This document shows, one piece after another, positions 1-9,109 of a DNA stretch of 64,000 nt (its first letter is position 1; every line of letters starts with the position of its first letter). The DNA is from Methylobacterium sp. Leaf112 (GTDB lineage Bacteria > Pseudomonadota > Alphaproteobacteria > Rhizobiales > Beijerinckiaceae). Under the pieces are notes generated by a model that had not been told where the DNA came from, ran no database searches, and saw only the letters and a program-made list of their open reading frames with translations. The DNA lies in the NCBI RefSeq assembly GCF_001423295.1, contig NZ_LMNG01000033.1, positions 124,001 to 188,000 on the forward strand. Reading direction: 5' to 3'. Both the position numbers and the translations under genes were made by a program.

Positions 1-75
1 GTCGCGGGCGTCATGATGGCGCCCCGGTCGAGGGTGCCCGGCGAGCACGTGCCCCCCGTCGGAGACGCGCGATGA
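1..75 (+). CDS. C-terminal end of an unknown upstream gene (partial)
   Basis: The first forward frame is open from base 1 to a TGA at 73-75 and encodes about 24 residues (ending VPPVGDAR). Its stop overlaps the ATG of the CheB-CheR gene in an ATGA arrangement, the usual sign of translational coupling. The fragment is too short to name a family. It may be a regulator or PAS/receiver protein of the same signalling operon, but that is a guess from context only. Confidence 0.45.
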   Translation, partial: VAGVMMAPRSRVPGEHVPPVGDAR

Positions 76-2603
76 TCGGGCCCGCGCGCTTCCCTGTGGT
101 CGGCATCGGCGCTTCGGCCGGTGGAATCGAGGCGCTGGAGACGCTGTTCTCCGGCCTCGGCCTCGACGGCGACCTTGCCTACGTGGTCGTCACCCATGTC
201 AGCCCGGACAGAGAAAGCTTGCTGCATGAGGTGCTTGGCCGCTTCACCAAACTCCCGGTGATCGTGGCGGAGGACGGGATGCCGGTGGAGCCGGGGCGCA
301 TCTATGTGCTTCCGGCCAGGATGCTGCTCGGCATCGCCGATGGCCGTCTCAGACTGCGCGAGCACGACCCGGTTCAGCGCGAGCGCAACCCGATCGACCT
401 GTTCTTCAGCGACTTGGCACGGGCCTACGGCGAATACGCCGTCGGCGTGGTCCTCTCCGGCGGTGGCACGGACGGGACCCTCGGCATCAAGGCGATCAAG
501 GAGCGTGGCGGTTTGACCTTCGCGCAAGGATCGGACGGCACGGTGCCGCGTCATCCGGACATGCCTGCCAGCGCCATCGCCACCGGGCTCGTCGATTTCG
601 AGTTGCCGGCCGACGCCATCGGCGCCCAACTCGCCGAATACGCCCGCAGCTTCGGTGTGATCGAGGGGTTGGAGACGGCGGCCGCCGAGGCGGCCATGTC
701 CGAGATCCACGCTTTGCTGCGCGATCAAGTCGGACACGACTTTTCGGGTTACAAGCCGAAGACCTTTGCCCGGCGGGTCCAGCGCCGGATGCAGGTGGCC
801 CGCCTCCACCGGATCGAGAACTACGTCGAGCGTCTGCGTGCGGACGGGACCGAAGTCACCGCGCTGTTCCGCGACCTGCTCATCAACGTCACTAATTTCT
901 TCCGCGACGGCGACGCGTTCGAGGCCCTGAAGCTGCGGGTGTTGCCCCGCCTGTTCGAGGGGCGCGGAGCAGGCGACACGATCCGGGTTTGGGTGCCCGG
1001 ATGCGCCACGGGCGAGGAGGTCTACTCCATCGCCATGTTGATGCGCGAGCACATGGACGGCCTGCGCGCCGTGCCGCGCGTACAGATCTTCGCCACCGAC
1101 ATCGACGATCCGGCCCTGGCCGTCGCCCGATCCGGACGCTACCCGGAGGCGCTTCTCGACACCGTCTCGCCCGAACGCCGTCGTCGGTTCTTCTCGGCCG
1201 AGGGCGGTTCCTACGTCGTGGTCAAGGCGGTGCGCGAATTGTGCGTCTTCTCGCCCCACAGCGTGATCCGCGATCCACCGTTCTCACGTATCGATCTCGT
1301 CTCGTGCCGCAATTTGCTGATCTATTTCGGCCCGGTCGTGCAGGCGCAGGTGATCCCGATCTTCCACTACGCTCTGCGCCCGCGCGGGCACCTTTTCCTC
1401 GGCACGGCCGAGAACGTCAGCCAGTTCGGCGACCTCTTCACGCCGATCGACAAGAAGCACCGCATTTTCCAGGCACGCGACACCGAGCGGTCCGGCGCCG
1501 CGCTGCCGCTCGCGATCAACGGCACGCAACTCGCCCCGTTCGCGCGGCGCTCCGGCCAAGCCGTGCGCCCGCCTCCCTTCAATCCGGAATCCGGCGCGTC
1601 CGTGCGGCAGGCGGTCGAGAGCCACGTCGTCGAGCGTTTCGCCCCGGCCCACGTCGTCGTCGACCGCGAAGGCGACGTGGTCCACTACTCCACCCGCACC
1701 GGAAAGTATCTGGAGGCGCCCGCCGGGCTGCCCAGCCGCCAGCTCCTGACCCTGGCGCGCCGGGGCCTGCGTCTCGATCTGCGCTCGGCCCTGCGCGAGG
1801 CGATCGAGTCGCACGGCCCCGCCTTCCGCTCGGATATCGCCGTCGAGGGCGAGGAAGGGCGTATCCAGGTCGTCTCGATCACCGTCGAGCCGCTACCCCT
1901 GCGCGAGGGTGCCGATCCGCTCCTCGTCGTGCTGTTCCACGATCAAGGGCCGTCCTTGAGCCGGAGCGACGCCGAGCAACGCGACGCGCGGCCGAAGCCC
2001 GGCTCGGACGCGCTGCAACTCGAACATGAGTTGCGCGACACCCGCGAGCGCCTGCAGACGCTGATCGAGGAATACGAGACCGCCCTCGAGGAGCTGAAGT
2101 CGTCGAACGAGGAGCTGGTTTCGGTCAACGAGGAGCTGCAATCGACCAACGAGGAACTGGAGGCCTCCAAGGAAGAGCTGCAATCGCTCAACGAGGAACT
2201 GCAGACGGTCAACCACGAATTGAGCGGTAAGATCGACGTCCTGGACCGGGCGAACAGCGATCTCCGCAACCTGTTCGACGCCAGCGGCCTCGCCATCGTG
2301 TTCCTCGACCGCGACCTCATCATCCGCACCTTCACGCCGGCGGTGGCACGGTTCATCCCGATCCAGGACAGCGACCGCGGCCGGCCCCTGACCGACTTCG
2401 CCGTACGTCCGGCCTACCCTGACCTTGCGGAGGACCTCACCCGCGTCCTGACCGACGGCAAGGAGATCGAGCGCGAGATCGAGCAGCCCACGATCCGTGA
2501 CGGCAACCGCCGCCACGTGGTGCGGATCTCGCCGTATCGGGCCCTGAACGCGGCGATCACGGGCGCGGTGGTGAGTTTCGTGACCGTCCCGGCCGTGGGG
2601 TAA
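72..2603 (+). CDS. CheB-CheR fusion with coiled coil and PAS domain
   Basis: This 843-residue cytoplasmic signalling protein joins a chemoreceptor methylesterase to a methyltransferase. Residues 1-190 are CheB-like, with catalytic-type GASAGG (Ser about 15), His in THVSP (about 41) and Asp in GGGTDG (about 131), but there is no receiver domain. Residues 220-470 are CheR, with the SAM motif VPGCATGEE near 308-316 and SCRNLLIYF. A Glu/Asn-rich coiled coil (NEEL repeats) spans about 650-720, followed by a PAS domain to the end. Many relatives continue into a histidine kinase, but this one stops after PAS. A GGAG Shine-Dalgarno lies 9 bases before the ATG. It likely modifies receptors or feeds a non-chemotaxis two-component output. 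Confidence 0.93.
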   Translation: MIGPARFPVVGIGASAGGIEALETLFSGLGLDGDLAYVVVTHVSPDRESLLHEVLGRFTKLPVIVAEDGMPVEPGRIYVLPARMLLGIADGRLRLREHDPVQRERNPIDLFFSDLARAYGEYAVGVVLSGGGTDGTLGIKAIKERGGLTFAQGSDGTVPRHPDMPASAIATGLVDFELPADAIGAQLAEYARSFGVIEGLETAAAEAAMSEIHALLRDQVGHDFSGYKPKTFARRVQRRMQVARLHRIENYVERLRADGTEVTALFRDLLINVTNFFRDGDAFEALKLRVLPRLFEGRGAGDTIRVWVPGCATGEEVYSIAMLMREHMDGLRAVPRVQIFATDIDDPALAVARSGRYPEALLDTVSPERRRRFFSAEGGSYVVVKAVRELCVFSPHSVIRDPPFSRIDLVSCRNLLIYFGPVVQAQVIPIFHYALRPRGHLFLGTAENVSQFGDLFTPIDKKHRIFQARDTERSGAALPLAINGTQLAPFARRSGQAVRPPPFNPESGASVRQAVESHVVERFAPAHVVVDREGDVVHYSTRTGKYLEAPAGLPSRQLLTLARRGLRLDLRSALREAIESHGPAFRSDIAVEGEEGRIQVVSITVEPLPLREGADPLLVVLFHDQGPSLSRSDAEQRDARPKPGSDALQLEHELRDTRERLQTLIEEYETALEELKSSNEELVSVNEELQSTNEELEASKEELQSLNEELQTVNHELSGKIDVLDRANSDLRNLFDASGLAIVFLDRDLIIRTFTPAVARFIPIQDSDRGRPLTDFAVRPAYPDLAEDLTRVLTDGKEIEREIEQPTIRDGNRRHVVRISPYRALNAAITGAVVSFVTVPAVG

Positions 2604-2875
2604 GGAGCGAGCAGGATCCGCGCCATCGAAGCACACCCGCCCTCCGTTTCGACCGGAAGAATTCCGACGGGCTCGTGAGCGCTTCGGATCGTGCGAGATT
2701 GCGCCGCCAACGCCGCACAGTCCTGCGGAAGGATGAAGCCAGGATGGTATCGGAGGTTGAGTGGATCGCCCTCGATTGCCACGCGGAACCGGTGCCAGCC
2801 GCGGTCTTGGTGTTGGAACGGAGCGCGCGCAGCAGGTGTGATCAACCTGTCGGCGCGTGCGCGCTGGAACGGATA
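2604..2875. other. Intergenic remnant region, no supported gene
   Basis: This stretch lies between the CheB-CheR gene and the dead transposase. Short frames exist on both strands but none has recognisable protein character. It probably contains the decayed outer end of the IS element and flanking debris. No terminal inverted repeat matching the other side could be identified by eye. Confidence 0.4.
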
Positions 2876-3890
2876 TCAGGCGAGGAACGCAATCTGACAG
2901 CTACGGCCCGCGGTCCTTTCAGGATGCTGGCGACGACCGGGCTCGTCATCAATGGCGATGGGTTCGTCGACGAGCCTCCAGAGATGCTCGGCGGGCTGGC
3001 GTTCGGGCGCTTAGGGCGGCAGGTCGATCAGGCGTAGGCATCTGGTCGCGCGCAGACCGGGCTCCGTGTGCCAGCCGGCCCCGTCGAGACGTGGGATAAC
3101 GGTGCGTCGCTCGCCCGCCCCGACCTCAAGGGCGAACAGCGCCAGAAGGCCCCGAGAGCGGCTTGGAGACGCCGTTGCCGACGTACCAGTGGCGCTCGCC
3201 GCTGGCGGGCGCTGCGAAGGCGGTGACGTAGAGCCATTCGTAGCGGTGACGGCCGGGTTCGATCGGCCGTCGTCCGCGCGGCGGCCAGACCCGGCGCGTG
3301 ATCGGCTTCAGGTCGACGCGGTGCTCGTCCGTGCAGAAAAGCGCGACCGGCCGGCCGGGGTGGCGTGCCTCTTCCTCGGCGAGGGTGGCGGCGAGTTTTT
3401 TGAAGGTGGTCTGTGTCTCGGGGCCGGCTGCGGCCGGGTTCCTCGCCCGTGGTGCCTGGATCGAGCAGCCGATCGCCTGCAGCGCCTCCCAGGCACGCTG
3501 CGGGTAGACCGAGACCAACCCGAGTTCAGCTGTCATCCACGCTGCGATCGTGGGCTTACTCCAGGGCCCACCATCGGGCGGAGGCCCAGCGAGGCGTACG
3601 CGACAGCTTGTCCAGAAGATCAGGGGGCAGAAGTCGGGGGCCGTTCCCTTGCGGCGGCGCCGGTCGCCCAGCGCATCAGGACCGAACTGATTGTAGCGTT
3701 TGGCCAACTGTTCCAGCCAACGCTGCACGAAGCCGGTCGTGGCCGCGACCTCCGCCAACGGCTTGCTCTGCGCCAGAAGCCAGATCGCCTGGTAATGCCG
3801 TGCCGCGCGCGGGTCGTCGCTGGTTCGAGCACGCCGACCCAGTTCCGCAAAACATAGATGATCGACGATGTGAGCTGGGTTCGCCTCCAT
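2876..3890 (-). pseudogene. IS630-family transposase, frameshifted and interrupted
   Basis: The first 245 or so residues read as an intact IS630-type transposase: an N-terminal helix-turn-helix region (AEVAATTGFVQRWLEQLAK), the PPPDGG linker, and the first catalytic Asp in FCTDEHRVDLKP. After YVGNGVSKPLS (near 3150) the frame shifts. The continuation in another frame carries the second catalytic Asp in RLDGAGWH (family LDNAGWH) and then LRLIDLPP, a stop codon where the family has Tyr (PPYSPE), and after the stop QPAEHLWRLVDEPIA with the final Glu. One frameshift plus one nonsense change therefore kill the gene. The 3' end beyond the LVDEPIA motif is too diverged to place, so the lower boundary is approximate. 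This is a relic of past insertion. Confidence 0.88.
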
Positions 3891-3964
3891 GAGACATGAC
3901 CCAAACCCTAACCATCACTCCGCTCGGCGAGAATCCCCGCCGCGTCAATCAGACGGAAACAGTT

Positions 3965-5353
3965 TTACGCGGTCTCGGTTTCTCCGAGCATGGTCCGGGT
4001 GGTGGCGAGCATCGCCTTCATCGCATCCGTCGCACCCCGATACGCCGGCGTCCCCACGTCCCAATTCTGCGTCGCGAGGGCTGCGATCATCCGTTCAGCC
4101 TCCTCCAGGGCTTTGGCTTCGGACTTGAGAAGGTCCGATAGAGCGGGGTGAGCGCCGAGGGGACCGGTCCGCAGGAGCGCGCCGAGGCTCGCTCCATTGT
4201 TCCACGGCAGCTTTGCGAGTCCGCGGTCGGGTTCGGCGAGTCCCACCAAGACTCGGGCCAGTTTACGCTTCCAGGCTCCGATATCCGCCGGGAGGCGTAC
4301 AAGTGCATAGGTGGACGGCTCATGACCGCTCGATGCCAGAGCCGTCTGCCCAAGGGCTTCGGCCTTCACCAGGCGATTGGTGATCAGCTCGATTTCCTCG
4401 TGGGTCTTCGAGGCCTTGCCGGCGATGTTCTGGACGCTGCTGGAGATTTCGGCCGTGGCCTGACGCTGCTGTCCAAGCATGTGTGCGATGGCTCGGTTGA
4501 GGTCGCTCGCTTCACCGATCCGTTCGTTGGCCTGCGAAACCCGTGTCTCGAGACCATCGACAATGTTGCGGCCCGTCGCGACGGCGACGCGGCTCTCGCT
4601 CACCGCCTGGGCGATGGAGCCCATCTCGACCGTGAGGGTGTTGAGCAGGGAGCGGATCTCGCCCGTGGATTTTGCGGTCTGGGCCGACAGCGACTTGACC
4701 TCGGCGGCGACGACCGAGAATCCGCGACCGGCTTCCCCGGCCCGTGCCGCCTCGATGGTCGCGTTGAGGGCGAGCAGGTTCGTCTGGCTCGAAATCGCCG
4801 CGATGGCGGTGGCCATCACCTCGATCTGGGCAATGGCGCGTTCCAGCACCACGACGCGGTCGGCGATCTGGACGGTCCGACCCTCGATCTCCTGCATCGC
4901 GTTGCGGGCTTGGCTGCCGTCGGTGATGCAGGTCTGCATGGCGGACAGCGCGTCGTCGGCGACCCTGACCACGGTGTCGGAGGTCTGGGCGACCTCGGCG
5001 ATGGAGGCGGCGAGTTCCTCCGTCGCACCCGCGATGGTCTGGGTCGCGCGGGCCACTTCGCCGACGTCGTAGGTCATCCACCCCGTGTTGGTGGCGGCTT
5101 CGGACGCCTCCCGTGCCAGGCGGGCCGTGCTGCCGAGGGCACGGAGCGTGGCTCGATCGGCATCGACCCGGACCTGGCCCAAGGCGGTCTTCAGAAGACC
5201 GTCAGGGAGATCGATGGCATCGCGGTCCTGCGTCGTCATCAGGCGCTCGACCGCGCGTACCAGACGGGCATCGTCCGAGGCCGGCATCGCGGCCACGGGC
5301 TCTTCGGACGCGGCTCGGGTCTTCGTGGACCTGGCGAGGGGAAAACCGAGCAT
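3965..5353 (-). CDS. Soluble methyl-accepting chemotaxis protein
   Basis: The 462-residue product has no hydrophobic segment, so it should be a cytoplasmic chemoreceptor-type signal transducer. The diagnostic hairpin tip is present near residues 190-225 (ISSQTNLLALNATIEAARAG, then GRGFSVVAAEV), flanked by long heptad-rich helices that would contact CheA/CheW. The last 110 residues (WKRKL, ASLGALL, ALEEAERM) resemble a CZB zinc-binding domain, but the expected Cys and His ligands are Ala and Ser. No C-terminal CheB/CheR-binding pentapeptide is seen. The gene is alone on its strand between the IS relic and the histidine kinase. No cheA or cheW lies in the window. Confidence 0.9.
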   Translation of the reverse strand: MLGFPLARSTKTRAASEEPVAAMPASDDARLVRAVERLMTTQDRDAIDLPDGLLKTALGQVRVDADRATLRALGSTARLAREASEAATNTGWMTYDVGEVARATQTIAGATEELAASIAEVAQTSDTVVRVADDALSAMQTCITDGSQARNAMQEIEGRTVQIADRVVVLERAIAQIEVMATAIAAISSQTNLLALNATIEAARAGEAGRGFSVVAAEVKSLSAQTAKSTGEIRSLLNTLTVEMGSIAQAVSESRVAVATGRNIVDGLETRVSQANERIGEASDLNRAIAHMLGQQRQATAEISSSVQNIAGKASKTHEEIELITNRLVKAEALGQTALASSGHEPSTYALVRLPADIGAWKRKLARVLVGLAEPDRGLAKLPWNNGASLGALLRTGPLGAHPALSDLLKSEAKALEEAERMIAALATQNWDVGTPAYRGATDAMKAMLATTRTMLGETETA

Positions 5354-5659
5354 TGTGGGCGTCCTGTTGGTGGTGCCTAAAAATTAGTGTCCCCCAGTTA
5401 AGAAACGCTGAAGGCATGGACATCAATCGACTTGCATTCGAGTTCGGCAGCTATCCTTGAGTTGTGCTTAATCTTGCGATGCAGCGCTCAGAACGTATTG
5501 GCAGGTTGTGTATCGCCACCATTGTGCGGTGCAAATCGAATTGCGATAGGGCGAGGTAAATACCGATAAACCATTTCCCCAAGCCTTTGCGATGCAATGG
5601 CATCACGGCGTCGCTTCGGAGCGGTACAAGAACCGCAGGAATGTGATCGACCCTCGGGG
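5354..5659. other. 306-base intergenic region, less GC-rich
   Basis: This lies downstream of the HWE kinase and upstream of the chemoreceptor, both on the minus strand, so it should hold the chemoreceptor promoter. The part next to the chemoreceptor start is AT-richer (TAAAAATTAGTG near 5380). No convincing -35/-10 pair, terminator or small gene could be assigned. Confidence 0.4.
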
Positions 5660-7960
5660 TCACGCCCGTGCTGCGATGCCGCCCGCGTCCGTTCCGACAG
5701 GGCCGGGCAAGGGGATGTCGACGGCCGGAAGAACAAGTCCGGCCTTGCGCTCCATGAGCGTCGGGGATGGCACCGGTGCCTCGATGGTGCAGACCACGCC
5801 GTCCGAGGCGTAGTGAAGCTTGACCTCTCCGGCGAGATCACGGGCGAGGCTGCGCTCGATCAGGCGGGAGCCGAATCCCGTCCGGGTCGGCGGCACGACG
5901 GGCGGACCGCCGCTCTCGCTCCAACGGAGGTGAAGGCGCAGCTCCGGATCCCGGATCGCCGACCAGGCGATCGCGACACGGCCGCCTTCGCGGGACAGTG
6001 CCCCGTACTTGACCGCGTTGGTCCCGAGTTCGTGAAGCGCCATGGCGATGGAGAGGGCGAAGCGCGGCGGTAGGCGCAGGGGTGGTCCGGTGACGCGGAA
6101 GCGGGAAGATTGCGGATCGCCATTCGGCCCGTACGCATCGAGCGGTGCGATGGCGTCGGCCACCACCGTGGCGAGTTCGGCCCCTTCCCAACTCTCGCGG
6201 GTGAGCACGTCGTGAACCCGCGCCAGGGCGAGGAGGCGTGCCTCGAACGCGGCACGGGCGGCGGCCGCGTCCTCACCCTCGAGCCGGCGCAGGGACTGGC
6301 CGGCGATGGATTGCACGGTGGCGAGGGTGTTCTTCACCCGGTGATTGAGTTCGTGGATCAGGAGCAGGAGATGCTCCTCGGCGCGCTTGGCGTCGGTGAT
6401 GTCGACATTGCATCCGGTGTAGCCGAGGAACGTCCCGGTATCGTCCTGGCGCGGCACGCCCTCGCAGCGGAGCCAGCGGATGCGTCCCGTGCGGTCAATG
6501 ACGCGGACCTCGCCGCGGAACGGCTGGCGAGCCTCGAACGCCTCTCGGAACAGGGCCGAGAATCCGGGCAGGTCGTCGGCATGGACGATCCGGTGCCAGC
6601 CGTCGCCCGCGAGGGTGTGGGCCGCCGCACCGAACAGATGCTCGAAATGCATGTTGGTGAAGCTGATCTCGGCCGACGCGTCGGTCATCCAGATCAGGGC
6701 CGGCGCCGAATCGGCCATGTGCCGGAACCGCGCCTCGCTTTCCCGCAAGGCGCTCAAGCCGCGTTCGGTCTCGGCCAGGGCCCGGTCACGTTCGGTAATG
6801 CGGGTCCGCAGGCGCTCGGAGGCCTCGGCGAGGACCTCGCCGAGGCTGCGGATCTCGTTGATCGGCGAGGTGATGCGCGGGATCGCCTCGCCGCGCGCCA
6901 GGGCCGGCCCCGTCGCCGCCAGGCGCCGCAGGGGGCGCGCCACCCGAGACCACAGGCTCACGGCCAGGACCGACGAGGTCGCCAGGACGAGGAGCCCGAA
7001 GCCGCAGAACGCCCAGATCCAGCCGTGCAGGCGTGCCTCGACGAGGGATTGCGGGATGACGGCGCCCACCGTCCATCCGGTGAGCCGGGCGCGGGCCTCG
7101 ACGACGGTGACGGGCCGCATCGCCCGGTCCTTGCCCTCCCAGACCCCCGGGGTACCAGTCTGCTTCTGCCGCAGGGTCGCCAGGCGTGGCTGACCGACGA
7201 TGGCGTCCGCATCGGGAATGCGGGTGAGCACGATCCCGTCCCGGTCGGAGATGCCCGTGGTCCAGCCGACGATGCTCTCGCGGGCGGTAAGGGCCTGCAG
7301 ACGTCCCACGGGTGCGGTGAAGCTGAGGATGTAGGCGACTTCGGTGTCGAGCATCACCGGAACCGCAATGGCGTAGGTGGCCGCCCGCGGAGTCGCTCCG
7401 TGCAGCAGCCCGGACACGACGGCCCGTTGCCCGCCCGCCGTGATCTCCCGGTCGAATGGCAGGCTCCCCTTCGGCATCGGTGCGCCAATGGGAACCGCCG
7501 TGTTGACGAGTTGCTGCCCGTCGGGCCGGCGCAGGAGGAGGTCGAGACCGACGGCGTCGCGGACGAGGCGCGCCTGCGTGTCGAAATTCGCGAACTCCGA
7601 ATCCCTCAGGCGTGGCGAGGTCGCGAGGGTCTGGAGCACGGAAACGAGGCCGGCCGTATCCCGGTCCACCGATAGGGCGATGCTCCGGACGTTCTCGCGG
7701 GCATCCTGTTCGAAGCGTGCCCGCTCGGTTCCGGCGTAGCGAACGAGCAGGATCGCGGTGAACAAGAGGCCCGGCCCGATCAGCGCGACGACGAGGGCGA
7801 TGAGATAGACCTGTGTCGAGACGTCCCGGCGCCAGAGATCGGGAATGAGCCGGCCGAGACGCTTCGAGCGCCGCCGGAATCGTCCGAACCGCGTCCGCTC
7901 GGGTGGGAAGCCACCGGGCACGTACGTGCCATCGCCGGAATGCGGCTCGGGCTCCCTCAT
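5660..7960 (-). CDS. Membrane-bound PAS sensor histidine kinase, HWE type
   Basis: This 766-residue sensor kinase has TM1 at about 51-75, a periplasmic Cache-like sensor of about 230 residues, TM2 at about 305-330, a HAMP-like linker, a PAS domain at about 405-520 (RFRHMADSAPALIWM), and a C-terminal HWE-type kinase domain. The phosphoacceptor His lies in ELNHRVKNTLATVQS near residue 538, and the ATPase part includes ALHELGTNAVKYGALS. The frame stays open far upstream, but the ATG at 7958-7960 is chosen because it overlaps the stop of the upstream SelW-like gene (ATGA) and gives the natural N-terminus. No response regulator is adjacent, so the partner is unknown. HWE kinases often feed the alphaproteobacterial general stress response. 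Confidence 0.9.
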   Translation of the reverse strand: MREPEPHSGDGTYVPGGFPPERTRFGRFRRRSKRLGRLIPDLWRRDVSTQVYLIALVVALIGPGLLFTAILLVRYAGTERARFEQDARENVRSIALSVDRDTAGLVSVLQTLATSPRLRDSEFANFDTQARLVRDAVGLDLLLRRPDGQQLVNTAVPIGAPMPKGSLPFDREITAGGQRAVVSGLLHGATPRAATYAIAVPVMLDTEVAYILSFTAPVGRLQALTARESIVGWTTGISDRDGIVLTRIPDADAIVGQPRLATLRQKQTGTPGVWEGKDRAMRPVTVVEARARLTGWTVGAVIPQSLVEARLHGWIWAFCGFGLLVLATSSVLAVSLWSRVARPLRRLAATGPALARGEAIPRITSPINEIRSLGEVLAEASERLRTRITERDRALAETERGLSALRESEARFRHMADSAPALIWMTDASAEISFTNMHFEHLFGAAAHTLAGDGWHRIVHADDLPGFSALFREAFEARQPFRGEVRVIDRTGRIRWLRCEGVPRQDDTGTFLGYTGCNVDITDAKRAEEHLLLLIHELNHRVKNTLATVQSIAGQSLRRLEGEDAAAARAAFEARLLALARVHDVLTRESWEGAELATVVADAIAPLDAYGPNGDPQSSRFRVTGPPLRLPPRFALSIAMALHELGTNAVKYGALSREGGRVAIAWSAIRDPELRLHLRWSESGGPPVVPPTRTGFGSRLIERSLARDLAGEVKLHYASDGVVCTIEAPVPSPTLMERKAGLVLPAVDIPLPGPVGTDAGGIAARA

Positions 7961-8268
7961 GGGCGATCGACGTGACCGAGATCGCGCGCCGGACTGACCC
8001 GGTCCCGCACCCGTTGCTTCAGGGCCTTCACGTCCGGAAAGCCGCCATCCAGCGTTCGGTCCCAGATGGTGTCGGGGCCGCAGGCGATGACGAATACGCC
8101 TCCGGTTCCGGGAATCAGGGCGACCTCCCCGAGATCGTCCCGGAAGGTGGAGAGCAGTTCCTGGGCCATCCAGGCTGCACGCAGGAGCCACTGGCACTGC
8201 GTGCAGTAGGTGATGGAGACCCTCGGCTTCTCTTGCGGGGCGAGTGCAGTACCGTCCATGCCCGGCAC
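7957..8268 (-). CDS. SelT/SelW/SelH-like thioredoxin-fold protein
   Basis: The 103-residue protein carries the family CxxC redox motif in ITYCTQCQW and the downstream core with LGEVALIPGTGGVFVI and a D-x-IWDR segment typical of the Rdx (SelW-like) group. Bacterial members are Cys versions of selenoprotein W and are thought to act in thiol redox, possibly with glutathione; the substrate is unknown. The stop codon overlaps the start of the HWE kinase by four bases, so the two are likely co-translated. No membrane segment or signal peptide is seen. Confidence 0.88.
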   Translation of the reverse strand: MPGMDGTALAPQEKPRVSITYCTQCQWLLRAAWMAQELLSTFRDDLGEVALIPGTGGVFVIACGPDTIWDRTLDGGFPDVKALKQRVRDRVSPARDLGHVDRP

Positions 8269-8473
8269 AGCGCACCGAACCTCCCTGCCTTGTCAACAGC
8301 GCGACGGCGGCGGCGCGGAGGTCCGGAGGAGGTATTTTCGAGGTCGTACCGAGGCCTCCGGCACGCGTTTCCCGTGGCATATGTCGGGCCGGGCCCTTCC
8401 CGTGCCTAAGGTCATGCCTATCTGTCGCAGGGCAGTGCGGTTCCGCACGTCGTTGCCCCCGGGAGTCTCGTTC

Positions 8474-9103
8474 ATGCAGCCTGGCGCCGCCCTTTCGGCC
8501 GGACCCTCCGTCTTCGGTCGGATCCGCACGGCTTTCGTCGCCTTGGCGCTCGCGACCGCCCTCGCGGGATGCGGCGCCATCAACCGGGTGCCGACCCTTG
8601 AGGAGAGTGCCAAATCGTCGTGGAGCGAGGTGCAGAACCAGTACCAGCGCCGGGCCGACCTGATCCCTAATCTCGTTGAGACGGTGAAGGGCTACGCCCA
8701 GCAGGAAAAGGACGTGCTCGTCGGCGTCACCGAGGCGCGGGCCAAGGCTTCCAGCGTCAAGGTCGACGCCTCGACGGTGACCGATCCGCAGAAGTTCAAG
8801 GAATTCCAGGATGCCCAGAACCAGCTTTCGGGTGCCCTCGGACGCCTGCTGGTGACGGTGGAACGCTATCCCGACATCAAATCGAACCAGAACTTCCTTG
8901 CCCTGCAGTCGCAGCTCGAGGGCACCGAGAACCGGATCGCCGTGGCGCGCCGCGACTATATCGGCGCGGTGCAGGTTTACAACACCGAGGTCCGGACGAT
9001 TCCCGGACGCTGGATCGCGGCGTGGTTCTATCCCGAGGCCAAGCCGATGGAGACCTTCACGGCGACGCCGAATTCCGAGCGTCCGCCGAACGTGAAGTTT
9101 TAG
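8474..9103 (+). CDS. LemA family lipoprotein
   Basis: The ATG at 8474 gives 209 residues beginning with a lipoprotein signal (hydrophobic stretch, then lipobox LAGC near residue 32). The LemA core follows: an alpha-helical bundle with SSWSEVQNQYQRRADLIPNL, NQLSGALGRLLVTVERYPDIK, and the terminal WFYPEAKP segment. LemA proteins are envelope proteins of uncertain biochemical role, usually encoded next to TPM-domain proteins, as here. The frame is open further upstream, but that part has no family resemblance. It is the first gene of an apparent three-gene operon. Confidence 0.92.
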   Translation: MQPGAALSAGPSVFGRIRTAFVALALATALAGCGAINRVPTLEESAKSSWSEVQNQYQRRADLIPNLVETVKGYAQQEKDVLVGVTEARAKASSVKVDASTVTDPQKFKEFQDAQNQLSGALGRLLVTVERYPDIKSNQNFLALQSQLEGTENRIAVARRDYIGAVQVYNTEVRTIPGRWIAAWFYPEAKPMETFTATPNSERPPNVKF

Positions 9104-9109
9104 ACGTTC

